The position numbers and the translations under genes were made by a program. Below, piece after piece: positions 30,841 through 43,580 of a stretch of DNA of 64,000 bases (position 1 is its first letter; each line of letters starts with the position of its first letter). Below the pieces are notes generated by a model. It worked only from the letters and a program-made list of their open reading frames with translations. It was not told where the DNA came from and did not search any database. Location: NCBI RefSeq assembly GCF_031143425.1, contig NC_090450.1, positions 219,677,442-219,741,441 on the forward strand, read 5' to 3'. This stretch comes from Pleurodeles waltl. Its lineage: Eukaryota > Chordata > Amphibia > Caudata > Salamandridae.

Positions 30841-33795
30841 AACAAACACGTGGCAACAGCAACCACAGACAGAGAACCTGGTCCAGCAAGGGCTGGGGTT
30901 ACAACCATGGCAGAGAGGGCTAACTATTTGGGGAAGCAATGCCTACACACAAATGCAGAATCCAAATGTGCAGTAAATTAAAACCCCCATTACAAAGCAT
31001 CCATTTTACACACACCTCAAAATTCACTGTACCAAAACTCAAAAGAAGGGCCAATGAGATAATATTAGGGATTCAAGCCTTTACTTGCGGGAAGCTCTGG
31101 GCTGCTGTATGTGTTCAAACGGGTGTCCTCACTAGGTGCAGGGATTCGGGGTGCCTGGGGGAGCCTAGGTCCCACTTTACTGTTGATCCACAAGGTTGCA
31201 GGGCGGCTCCCCCACTAGTGCTTAAAAACAGGCACTCCGGTCCCCACACCAACAAGTCAGTTGGGAAAGGTTCCAATAATCAAGTCGGAAGGGCCTCATT
31301 CTCGGGTACCCAGCCCAGAACCAAAATTCCTCCATGGTGTACATTCCCAACAGATACTCCAGAAAGCTAGCAGCCTCCAGCCAAATGGAGGCCCTTTTTT
31401 ATTTCCAAAATGAAGCTGCCTTCCAGTTTCAGGAGCCAGGTTTCCATACACCTAGGATAGCGAAGACCGCATAATTTCTACAGTGCACACAATAAATCCA
31501 ACAAATTGTGAAGCACTGCATGATGCAGAGTCAGTATAGGGGGAACCAGAAGAACCAACCGTTCCAGTCCATTGCCATTGTTTGGGCAAAAGTCAACAAG
31601 TTTTTTGCTTTCTACCAGACTCTCCATACAGCAATAGTTTGCCTCCTCCTTTCCCTCAAAGATTTAAGCCCGGCCACAGATGGGAGTCATAGGTCCAAGT
31701 ATCCAAGGAAGATGAGGTCCAAGGGAAAGCGGGTTGCTCGGTAAAAGGGAGTCTGAAGAAATCAATTGCAGCTCTGAGCAGAATAGAATGCAGACATATG
31801 CACACTGCTGTATCAGACCTAGCAATCAGCCAACACTCAAGATCTTACACACACTGCCTGGAGGAAGCAATAATGCCAATCTCAGACACTGCATTATTAG
31901 AAACACTTGGGGGCTGTAGAACAACTCTCCAACCTCCTCCGGTTCACAACACTTGAGATAACATATCATGTGTAGATCTAGGGAAACGCTCAAAGACCAA
32001 CAAAAAGAAGCCCAAAGCTAGCCCGAAAGAAGTCTATAGAAAAAGGGCGTAGTCATGACACCTGGCACCACTAGGGAGGGTCATGTTGCATGCCACGTGC
32101 CAGGACTAGAGAGGTATAGATCTGACTTCAGGGCATGCTGAGATTGCCTAACACCGTTCGGTTGCAACACACCTCCCCTTTACACATCTCCCCATGTACA
32201 TTGAAAGACACTACCGGCACCTATGGCACCCCCATGCACACACTAAGATACTGGAACATTGGTGACTCCCACAGAGCACTAGTTAATAACAAAAATTACC
32301 CACATATTCATGAGATCACCCTGTAAAATGTTCTTTTCTGCATTAAACCTAGTCAGGAGCAGAGAGGGGAGAGGCCCAAAAACCCATAAAATGAATACAT
32401 CCATGAACAATTACCCTTTTTTTCTAAATTAGATACCCCGAGTAGGGCCAACTTCCAGGGCCTTGATAAAATTGTGAAAAGCACAGGAACCGCTAAGAAA
32501 TTCTTGGCAGCAATAAGTCCAAGGATGCAATGTTTTTTAAAATGACAAACCAAACCTGGCTCTTATTCAACAGATCTGAAATCAAGCCTCCAAATGCACC
32601 ACCTTTACAGCGGACCATCACTTTTTCAATGGCCTCATCACTACTCCAAAACAGGATCAAGAACTGCGAACTGCACTTTTAATGTTTTTGAACTGAAAAA
32701 AAACTAAGAAACCCCCAGTCACCAGAGGACTACATACATCTCCCCTGGATTCATCTCAAGGCCTGCTTTATAAGTTATGTATTGTTCCACATTTGTATAA
32801 CCACGGTTTACTGTGGGTGTTGCAGCACCCATTCATTGCCAAAGAAATGCCTAATCAAATAAAGTCCATCCAGAAATTGCCACAGCGCTTGCATAGGGAC
32901 ATCTCCCATGTCACCTTGCATTTACACCCCACCCAACATTATCATTCCACTCTCACTATACAGTGTCTTCCTACAAAACACATGGTATAAGCACTAAGGG
33001 TGGACAAAGAATTCTGCTCTGCTGGAGGAGTTTGGAGACTTTGCCCCAATTTTCATGGAGTGTGGAGTTCTGTAATATTTAGCAAAGCCGCACAGAGCGG
33101 AGTTTTTTCTCTTTGGCGGCTCACCAACTTTAAGTTGGCGAGAACGTGTGAGAGAAATCTTTAAGTCTTTAAGTTGACCAGCGCGAGCGAGTTTTCTGAA
33201 TCCGGGTAGTCACTGCAGACCCCTACCACTCTCATTGAGAAAGCAGGCACTTGCGTTGAGGAAGCTGCCGCTCGAGTAGAAAATCTACTTGACTAGCAGA
33301 AAGATTTTCGCCCCCTCTGGTGCTCCACGTGATGCTGTTTGTGCTGACTTTAGAGCATGGGAGAAACTCCTGGCCCTGAAATTCAGCGCAAACTGCGCAA
33401 CTCACCCAAACTCCGCCGCTCATGGAACGCCACGTAGCACAAAGGAGTTTTTTCAGCACTTCGTGGAATTCCACATAGCTGAACTCTATGAACTCCACCC
33501 AGGCCTGATCAGCACATGACCACTTAGGGTTCCAAGACTTCATCGGGGCCATGTTACATATGTTCACTGATACCGCATGCAGTAGGCGCAGATAGGCTTT
33601 ACTTTTTCCAAGAGGTAGTCCCTGAAAAAAGCAAAATGCCTTCTCCACCTATACCAATGTAGCATTAGGGTCAAGATACAACTCAACAGAGTTGAACCCA
33701 AGGGGCAGTAGTAAACCTGACTTGCTACAAGACCAATCCCACAGCACTGTACTTTTTTTCACAGAGCCTAGTTTATTCGATCTGAGCTAGCTTAG
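30841..33795. other. No gene recognised; degenerate repeat DNA
   Basis: Only short frames occur (for example 30939-31370 and 31508-31744), disrupted between the two duplication copies. Part may be the continuation of the retrovirus-like element, but I recognise no protease, pol or env motif. From about 33005 to 33510 the sequence is rich in GGAGTT and AACTCC units in opposite orientation and may be an old fold-back element. Confidence 0.45.
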
Positions 33796-35244
33796 ATGCG
33801 CAGAATAGGCACCATAGGGGAGGATAACGGTAGGCCACAAGACTTCCCAGAAAAAAGACTCTTAGAGGTAGCAAACCCACCAAACGAACGCACAAACACG
33901 TCCACTACCACTTCCATCTGTGGTCCCAGGGTGGCCCTTAGTGTATCTGGGACTGTCTACTTTAATAACAAATTGACTCCAGACATGAATTTCCAGTGTA
34001 GGGCCATCCACCTTGATGATATGAAGGGAAATGAGTCCTGTAGGGAAGGGATGAAAAACAGCATAAATACACATCAGGAAATCTGTTATACTGAAGTGGA
34101 TAGATATATGTAGATGGAAGGGAAGGGGCAACCCCTAATTGTATGGAAACTAACACTGTATTCCTTGTGTTTCAGAGTTAAAGGAACAATTCCACCGGGA
34201 ACAAATGAAAACTGTGGCACAATCCTGTACATTCCTGACATGGAATGGGCCACCACCAAACCTCCATTTAATGGAAATGTGGAGAGTTTGCCTACACTCA
34301 GCTTGTCCCAGATGGTGTGGCCTCTGCTCTCTCATCACCATAGACACCTGACCCTGGTCATTTCCAGAGAAGGTCTGTCAGAGTTGTACCAACACACACT
34401 AAAGAAGAAGATGTCTCTGTTGTATCAGGCTTGAGAAAAAAAATAAAATCTGATTATTTTTGCTGGGCTCAGTACAAGGACATTCCATAAAAATTCAGAC
34501 TGTTCTCTGATGCATAGATATCAGTGGGAGGGTCCATCCCCTTCTTCACCATGCAGACAAAAACAAACCCCCACTGGTTCCAAATAACCAGATGGGTAAT
34601 GCTCAAAATACTGAACAACATTAAGCTCTGCTTTAATTTGATCAAGGAAGAACTGAGCCATCTGCCTCATGATGAATGTTGGACTTAATGACTGGAATGA
34701 AAGGAGGGCTGCTTACTAGGATCGGTGCCTCCCGCTGCACATTTCTGCCAGGCAATAACAGGGACAGTGGAAATCTGACTCTTAACATCCAAGCATTGTA
34801 CCATTCACAAAGAGACATGCATGAGTAGGGAGGTGCCCATGATCAGGAGTGGTTCACAAACTGGTTCTCCTGGCTCCCACAGTGGCTGACCAGTCTGTGC
34901 ACATTACAGTTGTCCATTTTCATACAGTGATTGTTTTTATGTGGTTTCCTGCAAGTGGGGGTTTCTTCAAATTGGGTAGAATGCAAGTAACTAGAGAAGT
35001 TATAATAGCTGAAGAACACCAAATCCCCATTAAGGGGACGGTCATGAAGAATGAGTTAGATTGTGTACTTGAAAATTCAACTAGAGGGGGGAATGTTACT
35101 TTAAGAAAAGTCAATATCGATGTGCACCATGATATGTTCACATATGAAAAAGAAATCGCATCACTATTATCAAATTCAAGGGTCATGAACTCTCCATCAT
35201 CCCCTGACTCAGAAATACGTGGTCAGGCAGGCTCTGAGACCTGA
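33796..35244 (+). other. Unrecognised open stretches, copy 1
   Basis: Three + strand frames (33796-34113, 34114-34434, 34849-35244) are largely preserved in copy 2 (46697-47014, 47066-47335, 47749-48069). The third contains ESGGFFKLGRM-like and EEHQIPIKGTVMKNELD sequence and loses its last 25 residues in copy 2 through a stop. Orientation matches the gag-like remnant upstream, so a retroelement 3' part is possible. I find no motif that establishes it. Confidence 0.3.
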
Positions 35245-37711
35245 GGTTACTGATTGACAGGACAGCAGGTAGCCAGTGGACAAACGCATGAACAGGAACC
35301 TCAGATCAATCCCAAAGAAAGGAGCAGAAACACCACAATGGTCCCAGGTCATTGGCCCCAATAAAGCACTTATGGCTGGAATGGTGCTCGCATTCCCCAA
35401 AACACCATATTGTCAGATGCCACATGAAGCTAGGTACACTCAGCCAATCAGTAGACAGCAAACACAGTAACATGCAGGGATTGCGCGCCCTTCAGGCTTG
35501 ACACATTACTGACTGGCCCTCATTGTGACCACGCAAGGTGGAGGCCCACCTTCATTGATCATCAGGGCCATTATTTACAACTCCAAGAAAACTACGCACA
35601 TTCTTTAGTTGAAAAGGAATGCTATATTTGTTTTATGGTGCCCAGAGAAATGTATAAACCACAGCTCAGATCAATTGCACTTTGATACTGTCCTCTGACC
35701 CCTGTTTCTGTAACTGTTCTCTCGGCTGTAGTCTTCAACTAAACCAACTGTTCCTGTTTTACAAAACTCCTCTCGTCTCTTGTTTTTCCAAGGTAAGTTC
35801 ACATTTGAGCAACTCTACGCTGGTGTTTCCAGATCTGTTTAATCTAATTATGGTGGCAAAGAAATCAGCATCATAAACAAATTTTAGACTACACAGTGCA
35901 AACTCGTGGCATCTCATAATGCCTTCACTAGAATTAGGATGAAGTTTCAGCCACAATAAAGTGCTCACAAGTTTACACATATCCCCCTAAAGCCCTTCAC
36001 ATACCTGAAATACAAACCGATTACCTGCAAACGTGGCAGAACCCATTTCTAACTAAAACCCCATATAACCTGATACCTTGTATATTTAATGTTGTGATGG
36101 GCCTGCATTTTAAACCACCTCGCTTTTCCGATTCTTTACAGTAATAAACTTAGACAGGCACCCAAAAATCGAACCCTACTATATGTCTTTAGGTTTACAT
36201 TTGCTTTTCCTGTATTGTCCATACTGTACTAAACTTTATTACATCACATAAAATTAATACCACACCCACTACATCAACTTAAACACTACATCACAAGGTA
36301 GGTTGAAGAAAGTAAATGTAGAGTTAAGAATTGTAATTGTATACTTACCTTAGTGCACCATAGAGCCAGACAGCAAGATGGCTGCCGCGGTGTGAGGCTC
36401 TGCTAACCGAGCTGTGAATCTGGCATACATTCGTCCATAAACCGGATCAGTCTCTTTGGAAATTGACAAAAAATGGACCTGAGATGGTGTGCTGCCGAGG
36501 GATCCATTTGCTGGCAGTGAGGACACAACAGAAGGCATATAAAAGGACTGCAGCCTGCGATTCTGCAGTAAGTAGCAATTTGAATTGCGACCCACGTAGG
36601 TGCCGTGGGACTCACTGTGGACACCTGGCAGTGAGCACAGACAATTGCTGAGCATTCCAACTGCTCAAAGGCATAGAAAATACGATGCATGTGGAGGAGC
36701 CCGCAGCCCACGCCACTGTTTCAGTTGTGAGCTGAGGCCTGCTCAGGGCTATGGGGGAGGAAAGGCTGCAGCTTCTGCTACAGGGCTGCTGGAGAAAACA
36801 GGAGGGTGTGAACCTCCCCCCACACAAGAGCAGGCACCACTTTATAAAAGAATCTCCCAGCTAGGGGTTGTCTGAGTTCTGGCATGTGGACTGATTCTCA
36901 TTAGGCTCCACAGGCTTTGTTCAGTCTTTGCCATAGAGTTGTTGATGGGAATTGATTTTGGAACAAATAATTGGTTCAATTCGGATTGGGGGAAGGAATG
37001 TATACAAATAGGTAAGCACAGGCAAAATTGTTTTCAAACCTTTAGTTAAAGTACAAATAAATAAACATATAAAGATGAAATGCAAAAAGATGGTTTGTTC
37101 ATAAAAAAGTCATAAAAAAAATTGTTATTGAAGTATTATGGCAACACTCAGTAAGTGCATTGAGTGTAACAGTATAGTGAAGTCTACAGTGGTAAAAGAA
37201 AAAAGGTGCAAAGATTTATACCAAAATACAAAAGGATGTTTCAGCTCCATTGGTTATATTGACCAGGGTCATCATCAGGGCAGTTGTTGAAAGGCACTTG
37301 AAAAAGAAGAAATCTAAGACATCAAAAAAAGAAACATAGAAAGAGTGTGGTCACCAATCGTATAAATGATTAAAAAACAAAACCATAAATAACTTGATGA
37401 AACGGCTTACCTAAAGGAGTAACAAAGGCACTAAATATGAATATTGAAGGGGCAACAACCTGTATTGGCCAAAGGAAAACAAAAAACAAACCTAGAAAAA
37501 ACTGAATGAATTTGCAAACAATCTAACTCCTAAAAACAAATAGATTGCCACAATGTCAGCCAAATTACAAAGCATAATATACCTGGACGAGAACCACATG
37601 AAATATTCAAGGAATAATTATAAACTGAAAAACAGAAACAACAAAGGTAAGCGTTTGTAAAACATGTATGTCTAACCAGGCACCAACCCAATGCCAGAAC
37701 TAAAAAATAAC
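35245..37711. other. No gene seen; repeat-poor to AT-rich DNA
   Basis: There are short frames only. The stretch includes position 35660-35664 (CACAG), the unoccupied counterpart of the element D insertion site in copy 2. A short inverted piece beginning GGCCCTCATTGTGACC at about 35515 resembles Harbinger ends but is too degenerate to call. Confidence 0.5.
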
Positions 37712-37714
37712 TAA

Positions 37715-37868
37715 GGGTCTAATTTAGACCTTGGGGGATGAGTTACTCCATCACAATGGTGACATGTTTCTAGTCCGTCTAAATATAAATCCCGGAGGAT
37801 ATGATGGGATTGGAAATTCGTCACTGTTGTGATGGAGTAACTCATAGACCTAGATCTAAATCTGGACC
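37715..37868. mobile_element. 154 bp MITE with TAA duplication (copy 1)
   Basis: Ends GGGTCTAATTTAGACC and, reverse-complemented, GGTCCAGATTTAGATC. Both continue into ATGAGTTACTCCATCACAA, so the element is nearly a complete fold-back. It is flanked by TAA (37712-37714 and 37869-37871), the Harbinger-type duplication. It predates the segmental duplication because it is also at 61910-62063. Confidence 0.8.
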
Positions 37869-37871
37869 TAA

Positions 37872-38840
37872 GCAGTGGCCTTACTGGAAAGCGTAGTCCA
37901 ATAGGCAAAAAACATCCCACTGATGGGATAGATGACATGCAAAAATGGAAACCTCACAGCATGTATATGAATGTGAAACAAAGTACCAATACTATTCAGA
38001 ACCACAATTGCTAAATGGCTACTGATGAACTGTGGCTTGACGTATGCTAAAACTAAAGGACACAGCCAAAGAGAAGGCCCACTTCTTTCCTGATCCCCAG
38101 TTGTCCAACAAGTTCTGCTGGAAACTGCTAGCTGTGCCACTGATGAAGTAGACTCTGCCCTGGGAGCCACCTCAATGCCATTGATTGAGCTCTGAGTCAG
38201 ACGTTCAGCAATGAATGATTTGGAATCCTGTGTTCATAAATTGTTACTGACAACTTTGGATGGATATGCACTTAGATCCTTGTAGTCTACTATTCTTGAG
38301 TGTTGATTTTTTTAAAACATGCTTTTATTCGGTTTTGCATCAAAATTATGTCATTGAGATACTGCACATTCACTGACTTACCAAGCAGGGCAATCAAAGG
38401 GCATAGCACGACTGGCAACAGGATAAGTAATGCACAAGAAATCAAGTGCATATCAATAATCAATACAACTGGAAAAATGAGACCACAGATATGAAAATTT
38501 ATAAAGAAGAAAAAAAAGGCAGCTCAACCGGGATCAGCCCTGCGAACAGGAGAGTGGCCGGGAAGTGAGAATAGAGGTCATTTTATTAAATTAACAATCT
38601 TCCAAGGAGAGGGAGAGGGGGTGCGAGAGCCATCTGTCACTCTCCCTGTACACCACCTCAACTCCCAGAAGTACTTCACAGGTAATGCTCAAACATTCTC
38701 AGGTGTGGACACATTCTTAGAAACAGTGGCATGGGGCCCCACTGAGTTCAGACCCTCAGAAACTGTACATGGGGTGGGTGCCACCAGGACAACCTCTGAC
38801 AATTTCTTCAACATGGGCTCCATATGTCTAGATCCCATTT
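37872..38840. other. No gene seen
   Basis: There are short unsupported frames. The stretch nearest 38840 is probably the 3' end of the L1 that follows on the - strand. Confidence 0.5.
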
Positions 38841-38849
38841 AGCATTGTT

Positions 38850-40377
38850 ATCAGTGCGCACTTCACGCAGGTGCTTCTTCTCCGCTACGCCCCATTCCAG
38901 GACATCTGTTAGTCACTTGCTACCCACTGGGGTTGTGGAGTGCACCCAGTGTATAGCCACCCTATGTTTAGCCAAGACCAGATCCAACAAAGCGAATCTA
39001 TGGTGGATTTGGACCCTAAGTGGAGGTGTCGGGAGCACCCCAAACAAACAATGCTCTATGGAAGGCTCAATCGCGACCTGGTTAACCTTCCACAATGTCT
39101 GCAGGACTTCCCCCCAGTACCCACGAAGGGCTCCATAGTCCCTTGTCATATGAAGAAAGCTTGCCTGTGTCATTCCACAGTGAGAGCAGGCTGCTGAGAA
39201 AGCCCTGACAATTCTATGTAGAGACAGAGGGGTTAAGTACGCCTGGAGTACGTAATAAAACTGCATGAGTTTGAACCTCGCATTGCTGGCCACCTCCCTA
39301 ACATGGGCAAATTCTTGCTTCCAGGCAATCACTGAAAGGCCAGTCGTCAGCACCTCCGCCCACATATCTTGGACCTCTGTTGTATCTGTGTAACGATCTC
39401 CCTTAAGGGCAATATAGAATTGTGATATCAGGCCTCTGAATGACTCAGGGTCCAGTATCATCTGCAGAATCTTGGACTCCACAGGCTCTGCAGGGAATGT
39501 CAGCCAAATCTTGCAAATGACTGAATATATCCTGCGCCTCCGCCATCGTGAGGAATACACTGTTATGGAATCGGTCACCAACTGGTTTACATCCGCCCGC
39601 ATACCAATTTGTCAGATCCATCACCGACTGGATATCTAGGATAGGTTTCAACCAGTGCAAAGGGTAGAATCTTGGCATGGGGGCCAGCGCAACACACATG
39701 TTACAACCTGCTCCCACTCCATGACCACCTACCTGAGGTTGAAGGGGCAGTCGGTAGGAACACCCGCCCCTAGCATATGGCAGTGCAGAAGGTCTACCTC
39801 ATCACCCTATGCACCCAACAAGGACATTTCCACATTGGGGCCATCTGCGCACCACTGAGCAGCATACTGAAGCGGGCAGTCAAAATAAATCAACCTAACG
39901 TCCGGTAAACCCGGACCATCCAGGTCCGTGTCCAACTTTTGGAGGTCCAGCTAGATCCTGCTGCGTTTACCCACCCACACCAGGGATATTAAGAGTTTAT
40001 TGAGTTGAGTGAAGGTGAACTGAAAAATTCTATATTTGGCGTTTTGCAGAACGTTCAGACAATGGCGGAGAAGCATCATTTTACACAGTGCAACTCTGCC
40101 CACCACTGATAATGGCAGGTGCACCCAGAATTGAATGGAGTCCTCCAGACCACAAAGAACACTGCCCATGTTGAGACTGTATTTGGCACTCGTTCAGTTG
40201 GTGTCTGACACCCCAGATTTCGAAACCGCCCGGTCTCCCAATGAAACCCAGTCACAGGGAGTTCCTCATAGTGCTGCCTTGCCAATGCCGCCAGTGGGAA
40301 CAGTACTGTCTTCTGTTTACTAACCTGAAGGCCCGTAGCCATTTCAAATTCAGACATAATGTGTGGTAGCCTGCAGA
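38850..40377 (-). pseudogene. Second L1-type ORF2 remnant (RT to C-terminus), copy 1
   Basis: On the - strand: FEMATGLQVSKQKTVLFPL (40340 region), LPLSVVGRVALCKMMLL and TQLNKLLISLVWVGKRSRI (40120-39950), then a 229-residue open frame (39602-38913). That frame contains SFRGLISQFYIALKG, AYLTPLSLHRI and the terminal Cys-His motif CSHCGMTQASFLHM, with GYWGEVLQTL after it. This is standard L1 ORF2 order. The 5' side is cut by the duplication breakpoint at 40377/40378, so the break fell within this L1. Frameshifts upstream of 39602 make it inactive. Confidence 0.8.
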
Positions 40378-40884
40378 CTTACAGTCCCAGCGACCCTCTA
40401 CAAGCTCACATAGGTTTGGGGTCCATTCGTGGTTCGCATTCCACTTCTAGAGTATATGGTTTGTGTTGCCCCTATACCTATGTGCTCTCATTGCAATCTA
40501 TTGTGACTGTACATTGCTTGCATTGCTTTCTATTGCTATTACTGCATATTTTTGGTATTGTGTACATATATCTTGTGTATATTTGCTATCCTCATACTGA
40601 GGGTACTCACTGAGATACTTTTGGCATATTGTCATACAAATAAAGTACCTTTATTTTTAGTATATCTGTGTATTGTGTTTTCTTATAATATTGTGCATTT
40701 GACACCAGTGGTATAGTAGGAGCTTTACACGTCTCCTAGTTCAGCCTAAGCTGCTCTGCTAAGCTACCCTTTTCTATCAGCCTAAGCTGCTAGACACCTC
40801 TTCTACACTAATAAGGGATAACTGGACCTGGTGCAGAGTGTAAGTACCCCTTGGTACCACTACAAACCAGTCCAACCTCCTACA
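40378..40884 (+). mobile_element. Truncated LTR end at duplication junction
   Basis: Matches 27639-28145, the last ~507 bases of the element C 3' LTR, including the poly(A) hairpin. It is followed by the copied ACTTT. The upstream base falls inside L1 sequence. Confidence 0.93.
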
Positions 40885-40889
40885 ACTTT

Positions 40890-41904
40890 ATCTTGCATAA
40901 TGAGTACAGTAGTGTGATCAACCATTTAGGGGAAGAGGAGGTCATCACACTATCCAGTGCAGCAAGGCTCAGGGTCTCCTTTGTGTATCTACCACGTGCC
41001 TCTTTACATGAACTCTACAGGTGATAGTAGAACATAGTGTCCAGTGGTGTGCACTCTGATCTACTCAGAATGTCTTGCAAGGTAATAAAAGGCCCATCAT
41101 GGTACAGGTCATCTACTGTGTGCAACCCCATTTGTTTGAGCTGACAGCAGATGGACTCATCCATTGTAAGGGGTAAGGATGGGGTCTGAACCAGTGGCAG
41201 GTCCCTGGGGAAAAAGCACAGCAAGGCAGCCCGTCCGTCAGCCGAAGCTCATCTCAAACCAATTTCTCACATTAAACAGTATCTATCTCACCTCGGGGTG
41301 CAGCAGTCAGGAACAAATCACCATAGACAGTAGACATAGACAAGCAGTGTCAGCCTCAGCCACAAAATGTGGCAGGTACTGTGTAGGGCAGAGCCATTGA
41401 TGAACAAACTGTGTCCACACATAATAATGATATGGATCAACTCAGGAGCACACAGACCTCCTGGCACCAATGGCAATGTCAGCACCTCCCATGCCAGCTT
41501 AGACTGTCTCCCAGCCCATGCCAATGTAATCAGGAGGGATTTGATACAAGTAAAGTAGGATCTTGTAAGCAGGATTGGTGTATTGGTGAAGAGGGAAAGA
41601 CAGTTTAGGAGGATCACTATCTTAGCAATAGCAATTCTACAAGCTAGAGGCAAATGCACGTTGGCCACCCTGAGATGTGCTCTTCCATCCACATCACAGT
41701 CCTGCCATAATTTTCCTACCATACCTCACCAAGATAACTGCTGACCTAGATACCCAAATACTTCACAGCAGATTCAGCCCATCTCAGAGCAAACTCAGAC
41801 TCAACTCAGTACGTGGCTATTCTCAGTGGGAAAATAACTGATTTGTCCCGGTTCATATTGATTCCAGTGAGCCTGCCAAATGTATGAAACTCCAGCAACA
41901 GTGG
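40890..41904 (-). pseudogene. L1-type ORF2 remnant, copy 2 of 28151-29163
   Basis: Same motifs as copy 1 (LPLACRIAIAKIVIL, LLITLAWAGRQSKLAWEVL, FGRLTGINMNRDKSVIFPL), with scattered substitutions and small indels, for example an extra TGC near 41740. Confidence 0.75.
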
Positions 41905-42440
41905 TGCACGGTTCAGCAGTGGCGGCTGCTGCCAATAGCACTTGGTGGGGCAGCTCACGGGGGGATTCAAAAAAATAAAATGAATTACATACTGCTGCCG
42001 GATGCCAGCTCGTTGGTCCTCTGCTCCCACCACTTCAATACTTCTCTGCTCCCCCTCTTCACCCAATCCAGACCAATCAGTGATGCTGTTAGCCAGCATG
42101 AGTGAAGTGCTAGGATTGGTCTGAGTGGTCTGAAATGCTACTCAGTTGGGGACTGGGAACCTGCGCTGGTTCTCCACCCTACTGTGCAACACAGCTCGGG
42201 TGGAGAGGTCTAGGTGTGCATGTTGGTTTGGCTGTCCTAAGATGGCCAGCCAAACTGACATGCACATTTACAGTCCACCTACCACTTGCAGAGGATGGCG
42301 CCACCCCACCCTAGACTCAGGGGACTGACTGCTTATGCAAAAAATAAAATTATAATAAAATACTTTTATTATAAATTTATTTTTCTGCTGCCTTTCAGCA
42401 GTGGGGTGATGGTCCTCTGACATAAGAGAGGGGCCACCCC
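41905..42440. repeat. SINE-like repeats with AT palindrome, copy 2
   Basis: Duplicate of 29164-29700, including the AAAATAAAAT tails and the AT-only palindrome near 42336-42380. Confidence 0.4.
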
Positions 42441-42562
42441 AGCCTTAGAACCAGAGGACATGGCCATGTAGAAGACTGCATCCGGCATGGAAGGGAGATC
42501 ACAAGTGGAACTTCCCCTACATACAGGATTGTCTACGTATTTGGGAACACTATGTTGAAAAG

Positions 42563-43580
42563 AAACCAGTGGAGTTAGCCAAAGCCAAAATGTACCTGCT
42601 ACTGCAAAAGGGCAAGTTATATATCATCTATGTGCTAAAGGCTCAGATAGATAAAGAAGAGCTAAGGACCAAATTGCGACCATTGTTGGATGGGGTGGAG
42701 AAATGGACCTCATGTTTTGAGAAGACCACTCTGAGTATGAACCTAGCAATAGGTGATGTCAAAAGTCTGCTAAGCAGTCTTATCAAAGAGCAGACTAACA
42801 CAGTGCGCCTAAGCTCGCATCCCAGCAAGCACGCTGACAAACACCGAGCATGACAAGCCACATTCAATTTGTACAGGCACCAAATAAGGACAGCCCTGAG
42901 GGAACTGTTCTCTGACTTCCCGAATGTAGGAGGGTTAATGGAAGAAACCATGAAACCTGGGGAGACCATAACCAATTTTCTTGATAGGATGAGGGAATGA
43001 TGGGGAGTAGGGACAGGACAGCCATAGAACAGTACGACCTCCTGGGCGCATTCTTTCACAATATCCTCAAGGAGGTGTTTCCCACAGAAATCCAAAGCAG
43101 ATTGGACAGCAAGCCCAGGCGGGAGATACAAGCTCGCATATTACACTATCACAAAAATAAACAAATAAAGGACAAGGAAAGACAGGAGCAAGCCCAGAAA
43201 GACACCTCTGAGTTGGTCCAAAACAAATTGAAAAAACACCCTTGAGTGGGCTTTGTTGGCTGCAGGCATGCAAATGGCACCAGTCCTGAAGGGAGCTCTA
43301 CAGCAAAACCCCAGAGGGTTTCATCCTAGCTGTAACAGCAGAAACCGGGCAGGTTGGCAGCAGCCGAACCTTAAAGAATGTCACTACTGCCGCATAATGG
43401 GCCACAGGACCAACAGATGCCAGCTAAATGCACAGCATGAACAGAGATCAATGAGCCTGGGCCAGTCCCAACAAAATCTCCATCCATAAAACCCATCTAA
43501 GGAAAACTGGAATGCACCTTACACTCAGCAGCAGAGAAGTCGGTCCACCAGAGCACCAACACCACAGGGATGGGGTAGTT
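42563..43580 (+). pseudogene. gag: Retrovirus-type gag remnant, copy 2
   Basis: Duplicate of 29822-30840. The open stretch 42569-42853 and the zinc knuckle near 43373 are kept. Some positions differ and a stop appears after the QNLHP segment at 43487. Inactive. Confidence 0.6.

Larger units (their letters stand above)
27639..40377. repeat. Tandem segmental duplication, copy 1 (12,739 bp)
   Basis: The block from within the element C 3' LTR to inside a - strand L1 recurs directly from 40378 at a constant offset of 12,739 bp until the insertions in copy 2. The breakpoint has 3 bp of microhomology (CTT at 27639-27641 and 40378-40380). The copies differ by a few percent by eye. Confidence 0.93.

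Noticed and set aside
34849..35244. Envelope-like gene
   Set aside because: There is no signal peptide, cleavage site, Cys pattern or transmembrane segment to support it; it is left as unrecognised.
35515..35575. Tiny Harbinger-like inverted piece beginning GGCCCTCATTGTG
   Set aside because: Ends match poorly, with no target duplication and no internal similarity to the MITEs.
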